A model generated the notes under the pieces. That model was given only the letters and a program-made list of their open reading frames with translations. It had not been told where the DNA came from and did not search any database. Of a stretch of 64,000 nt of DNA, positions 16,433 to 25,422 are shown piece by piece. This DNA comes from Bog-756 sp963710495 (GTDB taxonomy: Bacteria > Actinomycetota > Acidimicrobiia > Acidimicrobiales > RAAP-2): NCBI GenBank assembly GCA_963710495.1, contig CAVQAI010000011.1, positions 744,001 through 808,000 of the forward strand. Reading direction: 5' to 3'. Each line of letters opens with the position of its first letter. Position 1 is the first letter of the stretch. The position numbers and the translations under genes were made by a program.

Positions 16433-16795
16433 TCAGCGCTTGGCGTAGTTCCCGAACCCCTGCCAGTCGATCACGACACAGGGCTCATCGCCGACGGTCC
16501 ACGCATCGTGCCCCGGCTCCATGGTGGCGAAGTCCCCGGGGCCGTATTCCATCTCTTCGCCGTTGTCCATCACGACCTTCATCCGGCCGGAGACGAAATA
16601 ACCGGTATGCGCAGCCTGGCAGCTGTCGGTCTTGGCGATGGGCTTGACATGCTCGGACCATTTCCATCCGGGTTGGAAGGTGGCCCGACCGACGGCACCC
16701 CCTTCTACGTTCATGACCTGCAACTCACCCTTGCCGTTTTCGAACGGTCGTGTCTCGTCGGGTGAATCAAAGCTCCTACGGATCAAGCTCGCCAT
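16433..16795 (-). CDS. cupin-domain protein
   Basis: A single-domain cupin of 120 residues. The double-stranded beta-helix motifs are visible: 'GWKWSEHVKPIAKTDSCQAA' (motif 1 region with His) and 'PGDFATMEPGHDAWTVGDEP' (motif 2, PGD...H). It probably binds a metal ion; enzymatic or sensory function is not known. I place the start at ATG 16795, preceded by GAGGTCC 5 nt upstream. The frame extends to 16864, but that start would lie inside the operator palindrome, and a good promoter fits the shorter form. Confidence 0.82.
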   Translation of the reverse strand: MASLIRRSFDSPDETRPFENGKGELQVMNVEGGAVGRATFQPGWKWSEHVKPIAKTDSCQAAHTGYFVSGRMKVVMDNGEEMEYGPGDFATMEPGHDAWTVGDEPCVVIDWQGFGNYAKR

Positions 16796-16828
16796 GTCGG
16801 GGACCTCCTCGGTACTCACACCCAGGGC

Positions 16829-16884
16829 ACGGTAACCCCAGACGAGGGCTCTTTCAATCGCCATTCAATCGCGATTGAAAGAGC
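16829..16884 (-). promoter_or_regulatory. promoter with triple half-site operator upstream of cupin gene
   Basis: On the minus strand -35 TTGAAA (16852-16857), a 17-nt spacer and -10 TACCGT (16829-16834) drive the cupin gene. A perfect 16-bp palindrome TTCAATCGCGATTGAA lies at 16864-16879. A third half-site, TTCAATCG (16853-16860), overlaps the -35 in direct repeat. Together they also give a 14-bp perfect inverted repeat (16848-16861 with 16871-16884). The layout suggests a repressor of TetR or similar type; no regulator gene is adjacent. Confidence 0.65.
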
Positions 16885-17117
16885 GACGACGGAGCTTCGA
16901 TGGCGACGCCGTAGCCGGTGACAGAACGACGACATACAGGCGTGAGCGCCGGTCTCGTTGCCGTTCAGGGTCGGCCCGACCACGCCGGCAACCGGCCTTC
17001 GATGTCGGTCACCGGTGCGAGTCCCACGAGTCCGCGGCCGGTCGCTCGGAGACAGGGGTGCCGAGCTGTGGTGAGCTGGGGGACGACTTGGCGCCAGTCC
17101 GAGGAGGTGGGAAGGGT

Positions 17118-17480
17118 ATGAACGGTGGACCGGTCGGCACCATCCGCAGCCCGTTGACAGTGATACTGCTGTCGATCATCACGATCGGCATCTACGCCCT
17201 CTACTGGGAGTATGCGTCCTTCAAGGAACTGAAGGCGTACTCGGGCGAGGGGATCGGCGGGGGACTGGGGCTGCTCTTCGCCATCCTCTTGAGCATCGTG
17301 AACGCCTTTGTGCTGCCGGCCGAGGTGGGGCGGCTGTACCGGCGCCTCGGGCAGCCCGAGCCGGTCACCGGGCTGACCGGGTTCTGGGTATTCCTGCCCA
17401 TCGTGGGGGGCATCATCTGGGTGTTCAAGACCCAAGGTCGCTTGAACGACTACTGGGAGGCGCAGGGCGCCACCGCCTAG
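17118..17480 (+). CDS. DUF4234 family membrane protein
   Basis: A 120-residue integral membrane protein. 'GTIRSPLTVILLSIITIGIY' followed by 'ALYWEYASFKELKAYSGEGI' is the hallmark opening of DUF4234 (R.P...LL..iT.GIY.lyW). Two more hydrophobic stretches follow: 'GGLGLLFAILLSIVNAFVLP' and 'TGFWVFLPIVGGIIWVFKTQ', then 'GRLNDYWEAQG', the typical 'LNxxW' end. The function is unknown. The ATG at 17118 has GAGGAGGTGG upstream. The frame is open from 16875, but the added residues look non-coding. The interval 16885-17117 shows nothing else. Confidence 0.85.
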   Translation: MNGGPVGTIRSPLTVILLSIITIGIYALYWEYASFKELKAYSGEGIGGGLGLLFAILLSIVNAFVLPAEVGRLYRRLGQPEPVTGLTGFWVFLPIVGGIIWVFKTQGRLNDYWEAQGATA

Positions 17481-17499
17481 CGGCATCGAGGTATGCCGC
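17480..17499. terminator. hairpin between convergent genes
   Basis: Perfect 7-bp arms GCGGCAT and ATGCCGC with a 6-nt loop begin at the last base of the DUF4234 stop codon. They separate it from the convergent epimerase gene ending at 17505. It could act on both strands. Confidence 0.5.
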
Positions 17500-17504
17500 C
17501 GGCG

Positions 17505-18491
17505 TCAGTCGAGTCGTCCCATCGCGCTCAGCCATTGGAACGTCGCCGTCATGCCGTCGTGGAGGCTGACCGGCGCATAGCCGAGACGTTGGCGGGTCTT
17601 GGTGGTCGGGCCTCGTGACACCGGATCGGCCGCCGCCTTCGAGGCAATGGCCATCAGGGTCGGTCCGAACACCTCCACCAGTTCCGGGCGGCCGGTGGGG
17701 TCCACGTCCTCGACCCGATGGTCGACACCGGCCAGCTCACAGAGGCAGTTGCATCCGCCGGCCGTGCTGGTGATGTCCTCGGGCCGGCCGTCGAGCATGT
17801 AGCGCTCACCCGACACGCCCCGATCGAGGGCGAGGATGCATCCCCGGGCCACGTCCTCGGCCAGCACCCAACTGAGGGGGAATCGCAGGTAGCGCTGGAG
17901 ACGACCCCGCAGGGCGGCCAGCAGCACCCGGTTGTAGCTGGTTTTGGCCAGGGCGTTGGTGACCACCGGGGAGGGCCCGTAGATAGCCCCGGGATGGGTG
18001 GTGACCACGTCCTGACCGGCCGCGGCCCGGGCCATGGCGTCCTCGAAGGCCATCATCTTGGTGACGGTGTACGGGTCGGAGCCGGGCTCGCTCGACACCG
18101 GCGCGTCCTCTCGGTCGACGTCCGGGGAGGTGTCGAAGAAGGTGCCGGTGCTGAGGGCCACCACCCGGCGCAGGCCGAGCGCGGCGGCGGCATCGAGCAC
18201 GTGCCTGGTGCCGTCGGCGTTGACCTCCTTGAAGGCGGCCATGTCCTGGTTGGCCCCTCCGAGGAGGGCGGCGCAGTGGATGGCGGCGGCGGCCCCGTCG
18301 GCTGCCCGGCGCACGGCGGAGGCGTCGGTGATGTCGCCGGTCACGATCTCGACCCCCAGGTCGACCAAGGCACCGGTGTCCGCTCCCGACCGGGCCAGGG
18401 CACGCACCGTGTCTCCCCGCTCGAGGAGCAGCCGGCAGACGTTGGCGCCGGCCAGGCCGGTGGCACCGGTGACCAAGACCGACTCGCTCAC
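17505..18491 (-). CDS. NAD-dependent epimerase/dehydratase (extended SDR)
   Basis: A 328-residue extended short-chain dehydrogenase. The dinucleotide loop is 'VLVTGATGLAGANVCRLLLE' at the N-terminus. 'VEIVTGDITDASAVRRAADG' is the D-binding block, and 'DPYTVTKMMAFE' carries the catalytic Tyr and Lys (YTVTK). It resembles dihydroflavonol-4-reductase-like and 3-beta-HSD-like enzymes acting on small alcohols or ketones. GTG 18491 is preferred because a GGGGAGTG precedes it and the nucleotide loop starts at once; the frame runs open to 18533. It is divergent from the SDR gene at 18583. Confidence 0.88.
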   Translation of the reverse strand: MSESVLVTGATGLAGANVCRLLLERGDTVRALARSGADTGALVDLGVEIVTGDITDASAVRRAADGAAAAIHCAALLGGANQDMAAFKEVNADGTRHVLDAAAALGLRRVVALSTGTFFDTSPDVDREDAPVSSEPGSDPYTVTKMMAFEDAMARAAAGQDVVTTHPGAIYGPSPVVTNALAKTSYNRVLLAALRGRLQRYLRFPLSWVLAEDVARGCILALDRGVSGERYMLDGRPEDITSTAGGCNCLCELAGVDHRVEDVDPTGRPELVEVFGPTLMAIASKAAADPVSRGPTTKTRQRLGYAPVSLHDGMTATFQWLSAMGRLD

Positions 18492-18582
18492 ACCGCACTC
18501 CCCGTCACCGGCCTGCTCCCGTCCCGGGTCCACCGGCCCCTGTTCGGCCGTGCGGCGGCGAAGTTATTAGGCTGCCGCCGTC

Positions 18583-19389
18583 GTGTCCATCGATCCCGCT
18601 TCAGCGCTGTTGACCGATCGGGTGGCGGTCGTCACCGGTGGCGGCGCCGGCATCGGCCGCGGCATCGCCCGGGGGTTCGCCGCCTTCGGGGCGAAGGTGG
18701 CCATCTGGGAACGGGATGCCGACAGCTGCGCCGACGCGGCGGGCGAAGTCGGGGGGTTCGGCATCACCACCGACGTCCGCCGGGCCGACGAAGTCGATGC
18801 CGCCCTGGATCGCACCCGGTCCGAACTGGGCCCGGTGACCATCCTGGTCAACAACGCCGGCGGGGTGTTCTCCTCCCCGCTGCTCGAGACGTCCGAAAAC
18901 GGCTGGGATGCGCTGTACCGGGCCAACTTGAAACACGTCATGCTCTGCACGCAGCGGGTGGCCAGGATGATGGTCGATGGCCGGACCGGCGGGAGCATCA
19001 TCAGCGTGACGTCGATCGAGGGGACGCGAGCGGCACCGGGCTACGCCTCCTATGCCGCGGCCAAGGCAGGAGTCATCAACTTCACCAAGACGGCCGCCCT
19101 GGAGTTGGCTCCCCACGGGATCCGGGTCAACGCCTTGGCCCCCGACATCACCCTCACGGAGGGCATGGTGGCGGTGGCACCGCCCGGGGCCGAGGCGCAC
19201 TTCGGGCACACCATCCCGATGGGCCGACCCGGCCATGTCGACGAAGTGGCCGGGGCCGCCGTGTTCCTCGCCGGCGACCTGTCGCGTTATCTCACCGGGG
19301 AGACCCTTCACATCGATGGCGGCACCCACGCGGCCGGCGGCTGGTACCACCATCCGGAGACGGGGACCTACGTGCTCGGTGCCCAGTAG
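18583..19389 (+). CDS. short-chain dehydrogenase/reductase (classical SDR)
   Basis: A 268-residue SDR. Cofactor loop 'VAVVTGGGAGIGRGIARGFA' (TGGGxGIG), structural 'ILVNNAGG', catalytic Ser in 'IISVTSIEGTRAAPGY', and Tyr/Lys in 'YASYAAAKAGVINF'. The C-terminal 'GETLHIDGGTHAAGG' is typical of FabG-like members. The start is GTG 18583, and the 91-bp gap to the divergent epimerase must hold both promoters. Substrate specificity is unknown; the neighbours suggest catabolism of a lipid, steroid or cyclic compound. It converges on a TetR gene. Confidence 0.9.
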   Translation: MSIDPASALLTDRVAVVTGGGAGIGRGIARGFAAFGAKVAIWERDADSCADAAGEVGGFGITTDVRRADEVDAALDRTRSELGPVTILVNNAGGVFSSPLLETSENGWDALYRANLKHVMLCTQRVARMMVDGRTGGSIISVTSIEGTRAAPGYASYAAAKAGVINFTKTAALELAPHGIRVNALAPDITLTEGMVAVAPPGAEAHFGHTIPMGRPGHVDEVAGAAVFLAGDLSRYLTGETLHIDGGTHAAGGWYHHPETGTYVLGAQ

Positions 19390-19419
19390 GGCCGGCTGTG
19401 TGGTCCGCGGGCTCGCCGT

Positions 19420-20083
19420 CTAGCGGTGGGCCGCTTCCGGCGCCCCCACCCCGAGCCCGTCCACCAACAAGTTGAGCAGGCGTCGTGCCCGGTCGGGCCG
19501 GGCGTGGTCGTCCGGGACCATCCAGATGCCGCGCAGGGCGCAGAGCAGGTCCTCGGCTTCCAGGTCGCCCCGCATCGTGCCCGCCTTCCATCCGGCCGTG
19601 AGCAAGCGTGTCGAGGGCGGTGAGGAGCTGGTCGCGGGTATCGGCCAGCGGGCCGGAGCCGTGGTCGACCACGGCTCCGAGGGCTTCGGCCATGTCTCGC
19701 TTGGCTGACACGTAGTCGACGAACCACTGCATCCACTCCCGCAGGGCCACCGCGGCCGGGAGCGTGCCGAGGAGCCCGCTCACCGCCGTGCACAGCTGGT
19801 CGATCTCGTCGCTGTAGGCCTCCACCACCAGTGCCTCCCGGGTGGGGAAGTGGCGGTAGAGGGTGCCGATGCCGACGCCGGCCTCACGGGCGATCGCCTC
19901 GAGGGTCACCTGCTCGTCCGAGCGGGCGAGCATCGAGACGGCCACCCCCACCAGGGCGTGGCGGTTCTGGCGGGCGTCGGCCCGCAGCCGCCGGCTGGTC
20001 AGCGTTTCCCCACTCGGTGGTCTGGGTCTCGGCGCCGTACGAGTGCGGGGCTGAATCGGAGGCTCCTCCGGATCATCGCTCAT
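19420..20083 (-). pseudogene. TetR-family regulator, frameshifted in ligand domain
   Basis: The N-terminal HTH is intact: 'EQVTLEAIAREAGVGIGTLY' then 'RHFPTREALVVEAYSDEIDQ'. The long frame ends badly after 'LLTALDTL' near 19607. The natural continuation 'LTAGWKAGTMRGDLEAEDLL' through 'CALRGIWMVPDDHARPDRAR', ending at 19420, is in the next frame. One extra base explains it. If the frameshift is a sequence error this is a normal TetR of about 220 residues. Its likely target is the convergent SDR or the lipid-type cluster; no operator is identified. Confidence 0.8.
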
Positions 20084-20224
20084 GGTCTGGTGGTGAGCGG
20101 AGGCTCCTCCGCTTGAACAAAGCTAGCGCGGCCACGAGCGGGTGACGCGGTTAGGAGCGAGCCGGAGGTGAGGACGGTGCCGCCCCGGCCGGGCGGAATC
20201 AGGGCCCTCGGCGCTCGGCTGACG

Positions 20225-21346
20225 TCAGACGCTGACCCCGGATTGGAGACGCTCGGTGGCCTCGAGGTACTCCTCGACCATCGAGTAGACGACGTCTTTG
20301 GCCTTGCGCACGCTGGTGGCCCTCCCGATGACCTGACCGCAGGGATTGAAGTTGACGTCCCTGGCCTGCTCGGGATAGCGGTGCCCCCGGGACACGGCTT
20401 CGATGGCCACCATCATCTGGAGCGGCATCGGCAGGGGATCGGGTGTGTCCTCCCGCTCCCAGGCGTCGGTCCAGTCGTTCTTCAGCATCCGGCACGGCTT
20501 GCCGGTGAAGGACCGGGACCGCACGGTGTCGCGACTCGAGGCGGCCAGGTAGCTCTCCATCTGTTTGGGAGGGATGTCCGCCTCCTCGACGGTGAGCCAC
20601 AGGGTGCCGGACCAGACCCCCTGGGCGCCGAGGGCCAGGGCGGCGGCCATCTGGCGCCCGCTGCCCACCCCGCCGGCGGCCAGGACCGGGATCGGGGCGA
20701 CGGCATCGATGACCTCGGGCCAGAGGACGATGCTGCCCACGTCGCCGGTGTGGCCGCCGCCTTCGGATCCCTGGCAGATGATGAAGTCCAGCCCGGCGTC
20801 CTTGTGGCTGAGCGCGTGCTTCACCGAGCCGGCGAGTGCCCCGATCATCAGCCCGGCCCCCTGGACCTTCTCCACCACATCGGGTGGGGGGGTGCCCAGC
20901 GCGTTGGCGATGAGCTTGACGTTCGGATGCCGAAGGGCCACCTCGATCAGCCCGGCCGCATGAGCGGCCGTCCACCCGACCATGCCGTTGGGCTGCCGTT
21001 CGTCGGCGGGGATTTCGGGGACGTGATGGTCCTCGAGGATCCCCAGGGCGAAGTCGCGGTGGCCCGGCGGGACGAGCCCACGGATCTGCTCCTCGAGCTT
21101 GTCGGGGTCCATCTCGTCCATGCCCTCGTACTTGGCCGGGATGACGATGTCGACGCCATAGGGCTTGTCCCCGACGTGTTCGTCGATCCAGCTGAGCTCC
21201 ACCTCGAGCTGTTCGGGGTCGAATCCGATGGCACCGAGCACGCCGATGCCACCGGCATTGGTGACCGCCGCCACCACGTCGCGGCAATGGGTGAAAGCGA
21301 AGATCGGGAACTCGATTCCCAGCTTCTGACGGATCTCGGTGTTCAT
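20225..21346 (-). CDS. nitronate monooxygenase-like FMN enzyme (2-nitropropane dioxygenase family)
   Basis: A TIM-barrel flavoprotein of 373 residues. The N-terminus 'IRQKLGIEFPIFAFTHCRDV' and then 'AVTNAGGIGVLGAIGFDPEQ' match the family opening. 'CQGSEGGGHTGDVGSIVLWP' includes the conserved catalytic His (GGGHTG), and 'IPVLAAGGVGSGRQMAAALA' is the phosphate-binding loop for FMN. Relatives oxidise alkyl nitronates or act as enoyl reductases. The ATG at 21346 has its own GGAG 6 nt upstream. The TetR frame upstream runs into this gene without a stop, so a fusion product is possible (see findings). Confidence 0.9.
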   Translation of the reverse strand: MNTEIRQKLGIEFPIFAFTHCRDVVAAVTNAGGIGVLGAIGFDPEQLEVELSWIDEHVGDKPYGVDIVIPAKYEGMDEMDPDKLEEQIRGLVPPGHRDFALGILEDHHVPEIPADERQPNGMVGWTAAHAAGLIEVALRHPNVKLIANALGTPPPDVVEKVQGAGLMIGALAGSVKHALSHKDAGLDFIICQGSEGGGHTGDVGSIVLWPEVIDAVAPIPVLAAGGVGSGRQMAAALALGAQGVWSGTLWLTVEEADIPPKQMESYLAASSRDTVRSRSFTGKPCRMLKNDWTDAWEREDTPDPLPMPLQMMVAIEAVSRGHRYPEQARDVNFNPCGQVIGRATSVRKAKDVVYSMVEEYLEATERLQSGVSV

Positions 21347-22129
21347 GGTGCGCTCCGATCGGTGGTCTTCTGTTGCGGGCGGACGTTCTTCCTCGATGTC
21401 GACTTTTTGGTGCCCTGGCCGGTACGACCCGGCGTTCCCGGCGCGCTCGAACGCTTGGGCCCGGGCCCTGACGGGGGCGGATGTCCTCGCCTCGGGCTGG
21501 TCCAGGCCGACCAGGGCGGCGAGGCCGCGTACGGCCAGCTCGTCGCTGACCGAGCTCGGTTCGAGGGTGCGCTGCATGGCCAGGCCGACCAGCAACGCCC
21601 TGAACAGCACGGCCAGCTCGCCGGCGTCGGTCGACGGGTGGGCGCCGACCGCGGCCGTCCACTCGCGGAGGTGGCGAGTGCTGAAGCGGCGGGCTTCGGC
21701 CCGGCGGGAGCGTAGGACGGCGGCGACCTCCGGGTCCCGGGCCGCCCGGAGCCAGAGCTCGTGCTCGAGAAGGTGCCAGCGTTCCGTCTCTTCCTTCGGC
21801 CCGTCGGCCACGCTGGCCCACACCGCGGCGAGCTGCTGGCGCGGCGATTCGCTCACGGCCACCTCGGCCAGCAGCACGGCGAGCACCGAGTCCTTCCACG
21901 AGTCGAGCAGGGCCAGCAGGAGCCCGTGCTTGCTGCCGAAGTGGGCGTAGACCGACCCGGACGTGCGCCCCGCCGCCTCGGCCACCGCGTCGACGGACAC
22001 CGCGTCGACCCCCTGCTCGGCGAAGAGGTCGGCGGCCGCCGCCAGCAGGCGTGCCCGTGTCTCGGCTCTTCGTTCGTGCTGAGTCTGGGGCACGTCTCGG
22101 CTTCTTCCCCCGGCCCCGTCCGGGACCAT
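21347..22129 (-). CDS. TetR-family regulator, in frame with the downstream monooxygenase (no stop)
   Basis: The HTH domain is complete: 'RAETRARLLAAAADLFAEQG', 'VDAVSVDAVAEAAGRTSGSV' and 'YAHFGSKHGLLLALLDSWKD'. A helical ligand domain follows, with 'LLEHELWLRAARDPEVAAVL' and 'VLFRALLVGLAMQRTLEPSS', ending near 'LAALVGLDQPEA'. About 45 low-complexity residues then lead in frame into the nitronate monooxygenase Met without a stop codon. Translation could start at ATG 22129 or GTG 22093 (AAGAAG upstream). It is divergent from the aldehyde dehydrogenase. The 108-bp gap has a GCGT-T-ACGC repeat that could be its operator. Confidence 0.82.
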
Positions 22130-22237
22130 CGGGGCCAACCTACTTATATCGGAAGCGTTACGCAACATGCAGGAAGGCCCGGCCAGAGGGGTGTCGCCAC
22201 GTCGTAAGGTGGGGAGCGAACCGAAAAGGGGGACGCC

Positions 22238-23673
22238 ATGCCGTCGATGACCCGGATGGACCGAAACGAGCTCTACATCGGAGGGGGGTGGGTTCCCTCG
22301 ACCGGCTCGGGCACCCTGGAGGTGATCGACTCGGCGACCGAAGAGGTCATCGGCACGGTCCCCGAAGGCACGACCGAGGACATCGACCGGGCGGTCGAGG
22401 CGGCCGCCGCCGCGTTCCCGTCCTGGTCCGCCACACCCGTGGCCGAGCGTACGGACCTGCTCACCAAGGTGAGCACGGTGCTCGGCGAGCGGATGGAGTC
22501 GATCGCCGATCTGATCGCCCATGAGGTCGGGATGCCGCTCACCTTGTCCCAGCTCGTGCAAGTGGGACTGCCGGTGGCGTCGTTCGGCTCGATGGCCCAG
22601 GTGGCGGCCGACTTCACCTGGGAGCAGCCGCTCGGCAGCTCGGTCGTCGTGCGGGAGCCGATCGGTGTGGTCGGGGCCATCACCCCGTGGAACTACCCGC
22701 TGCACCAGATCGCCGCCAAGGTGGCCCCCGCCCTGGCCGCGGGCTGCACGGTCGTGCTCAAGCCGAGCGAGGTGGCTCCGCTCAACGCGTTCGTGCTGGC
22801 CGACATCTTCGACGAGCTGGGACTGCCCGGCGGGCGTGTTCAACCTGGTGACCGGCGTCGGCCCCATCGTCGGCGAGGCCTTGGCCGCCCATCCGCGGGT
22901 GGACATGGTCTCCTTCACCGGCTCGACCCGGGCCGGGCGTCGGGTGGCCGAGCTGGCCGCCGCCAGCGTGAAGCGGGTCGCCCTGGAGCTCGGCGGCAAG
23001 TCCGCCAACGTCATCCTGGCCGATGCCGACCTGAGCAAGGCGGTGCCCGACGGGGTCTTCAAGTGCTACATCAACTCGGGCCAGACCTGCAGCGCGCTCG
23101 ACCCGCATGCTCGTCCCGCGCGAGCGCCTCGCCGAAGTCGAGCAACTGGCCGCCGACACGGCGCGCACGTTCACCCCCGGGGACCCCTTCGATCCCGCCA
23201 CCCGCCTCGGGCCGCTGGTCTCCGCCGTGCAGCGGGACCGGGTCCGCTCCTACATCGACAAGGGCGTCGGCGAGGGGGCCACACTGCTCACCGGCGGGTC
23301 CGAAGCACCGGCCGGGCTCGACCAGGGCTATTTCGTCGAGCCGACCGTCTTCTCCTCGGTGACCCCCGACATGGTCATCGCCCGCGACGAGATCTTCGGG
23401 CCCGTGCTGGCCATCATGCCCTACGACTCCGAGGAGGAGGCCATCGAGATCGCCAACGACACCGACTACGGGCTGGCCGGGGGGGTGTGGTCGTCCGACC
23501 CGGAGCGGGCCCGGGCGGTGGCCGGGCGGCTGCGGGCGGGGCAGGTCGAGGTCAACGGCGGCGGCTTCAACCCGATGGCGCCCTTCGGCGGCTACAAGCA
23601 GTCGGGGAACGGACGTGAGTTCGGGGCCTTCGGGCTGGAGGAGTACCTCGAGGTGAAGTCGCTCCAGCTCTGA
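22238..23673 (+). pseudogene. aldehyde dehydrogenase, two frameshifts
   Basis: An NAD(P)-dependent aldehyde dehydrogenase spread over three frames. Frame one (22238 to about 22832) has 'GVVGAITPWNYPLHQIAAKV' and 'VVLKPSEVAPLNAFVLADIF'. Frame two has 'GVFNLVTGVGPIVGEALAAH', 'MVSFTGSTRAGRR', the catalytic Glu in 'VALELGGKSANVIL' and the Cys in 'INSGQTCSA'. Frame three (about 23100-23673) has 'DEIFGPVLAIMPYDSEEEAI' and 'GGYKQSGNGREFG'. Each shift is one extra base (GGG for GG near 22832; an extra G near 23100). Corrected, it is a normal enzyme of about 478 residues. AAGGGGG precedes the ATG. Confidence 0.88.
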
Positions 23674-23700
23674 CCGGCCCCGGTCACCGTTCGTCCCGCC

Positions 23701-24952
23701 TCACAACCCGATCTGGTCCTCGAGGAGGCCCAGGCGGATCTGGGCCGAGTCCGTGTAGGTCTTCTCGCCGATGAACACGTGCTGGGTGCCCGTGTACATG
23801 TCCCGGAAAGCGCGCTCGAGCCGGCTGCCTTGTCGGATGGCCGAGGTGCCGGCGGCCAGATGGGCCCATTGCACGATCTCGCGGCTGGCCTCGGTGGCAT
23901 AGGTGGCGGCCACCCGCATGTCGGCCCGCATCTCGGGGGTGAGGTCCTGACCCGCTCCGATCGCCGACTCCACCTCGCTGAAGGTGGTGGTCACCAGCAG
24001 GGAGGCCGCCCGCCACATGGCCTGGTGATGGGCCAGGTTCCGCTGGAAGCTCGCCTTGTGGGCGATCGAGGCCTCGTCGCCCATGCGCACCTTGGTCAGG
24101 GCCAGTTCGGTGACGTCGTCGATCATGCTCTTGGACACGCCGAGGGCCCACGAGGCATGTCCGGCCGCGGTGATCGGCATGAGACCCATCTTGAAGGCGG
24201 GTGACCCGCCTCGCCGGGGTGTCCGGCAGAACAGGTCGTAGGTCCGCCCCTCAGGGACGTACAGGTCGTGCACCTCGTAGTCATAGGACCCGGTGCCCTT
24301 CAGTCCCTGCACGTACCACCCGTCGGTGAAGACGATCTCGTGGTGGGGGATCACGGCCACCTTGAGCCGCGGCAGCCCGTTGTCGGCCATCACCATGGTC
24401 GCCGTCGGTCATGGGGATGAAGCCGGCGGCCACGTACTCGGAGTGCCCCGTTCCCGAGCCGAAATTCCACGAGCCGGTCAGCCGGTAGCCGCCGTCGACC
24501 GTCTCGGCCACGCCGTTGGGGAAGAACTGGCCCCCCATGGTGACCCGGTTGCCGTGGTCGGTGAAGACCTCGGTGAACCCCTCGTCCGGCAGGTAGGCGG
24601 CGGAGGCCGCCGCCGAGGGGAAGTTGGCGATCCCGATCCACCCCACCGAGGCGTCCTGCCAGGCCAACTCGACCCAGGTGTCGATCATCCCGGCGAAGGT
24701 CGGCTCGCTCCCGCCGGCTTCGGCCGGATTGAACCATTGCATGAGCCCGCTGTCCCACAGGGCGGCGACCGTCCGCTTGGTCAGCGTGCGGTCCTCTTCC
24801 GACGCGGCCGCCTCCTCGGCCACCACCGGGCGGAGGGCCCGGGCCGCTTCGGGACCGTTGACTGTCGGGGATGGCGGCACGCCGTGGCTCCTGGTGGGGT
24901 CGAAGATGGTCCGGTCGGCTTGCATGCGATCACATCGCCCGCAGCTCGGCAA
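23701..24952 (-). pseudogene. acyl-CoA dehydrogenase-like flavoprotein (type-2 C-terminal domain), frameshifted
   Basis: Resembles flavin-dependent monooxygenases and dehydrogenases of the HsaA/acyl-CoA dehydrogenase type-2 group. The N-terminal half reads 'DSGLMQWFNPAEAGGSEPTF', 'ELAWQDASVGWIGIANF' and 'GYRLTGSWNFGSGTGHSEYV'. After 'AAGFIPMTDGD' one extra base near 24398 shifts the frame. It continues as 'MVMADNGLPRLKVAVIPHHE', 'GLKGTGSYDYEVHDLYVPEG' and a C-terminal helical bundle ending at 23701. The start is uncertain (24952 or 24925). It lies 10 bases after the SnoaL-like gene, with which it probably forms an operon. Confidence 0.82.
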
Positions 24953-24962
24953 ACCCGTCCGC

Positions 24963-25407
24963 TCAGGTCGGCAGGTGCGAGAGCATGTGGTGGCTCACAT
25001 CGCCGACCAGGTCGATGAAGTAGCGCCGCTCGGTGAAGCGCCAGCTGGGCTCCGGAACGGGCGAACCGGTCGTGGTAGCGCCCGGCCAGGATGGGCTGGA
25101 GCGGCAATCCTTCCACGGCCTGGAGGACCATCCAGTAGGAGCGGGCCGACGCCTCGCCGGCCTCGGCGTCGACCTCGAGGATGAGGTTGGTCGTCACGTG
25201 CTTCGTCCTCGGTGTCCCGTCGGCGTACCGGCGGGTGGTTGCCGTGAACATTCCCGCCATGGCGTCGCGGCCCCGCAGGAGGCTTTGGTCGGTCCCATCG
25301 CCGATGCCGGCGTCACCCAGGAGGTCCGCCACACCCTCGAAATCGCCGGCGTCGATCAGCTCTGCGTAGCGGGCGATGAGGTTGGCGATCAGCGTGTCGT
25401 CGGCCAC
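24963..25407 (-). pseudogene. SnoaL-like/nuclear transport factor 2-fold protein, frameshifted
   Basis: A polyketide-cyclase-like fold (SnoaL_4 type) of about 148 residues. 'LIANLIARYAELIDAGDFEG' followed by 'VADLLGDAGIG' is the typical first helix pair, and 'TKHVTTNLILEVDAEAGEA' with 'ARSYWMVLQA' are sheet strands. After 'GRYHDRFARS' an extra base near 25054 shifts the frame. The expected end, 'EPSWRFTERRYFIDLVGD' plus 'VSHHMLSHLP', stops at 24963. Such proteins often accompany steroid or aromatic degradation genes. The interpretation as a single damaged gene is firm; the function is not. Confidence 0.75.
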
Positions 25408-25422
25408 GGCGGCTCCCCTCGG

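Noticed and set aside
22130..23062. Upstream part of the 945-codon frame that contains TetR and the monooxygenase
   Set aside because: The first part is antisense to the aldehyde dehydrogenase and low-complexity. TetR begins at about 22129 or 22093.
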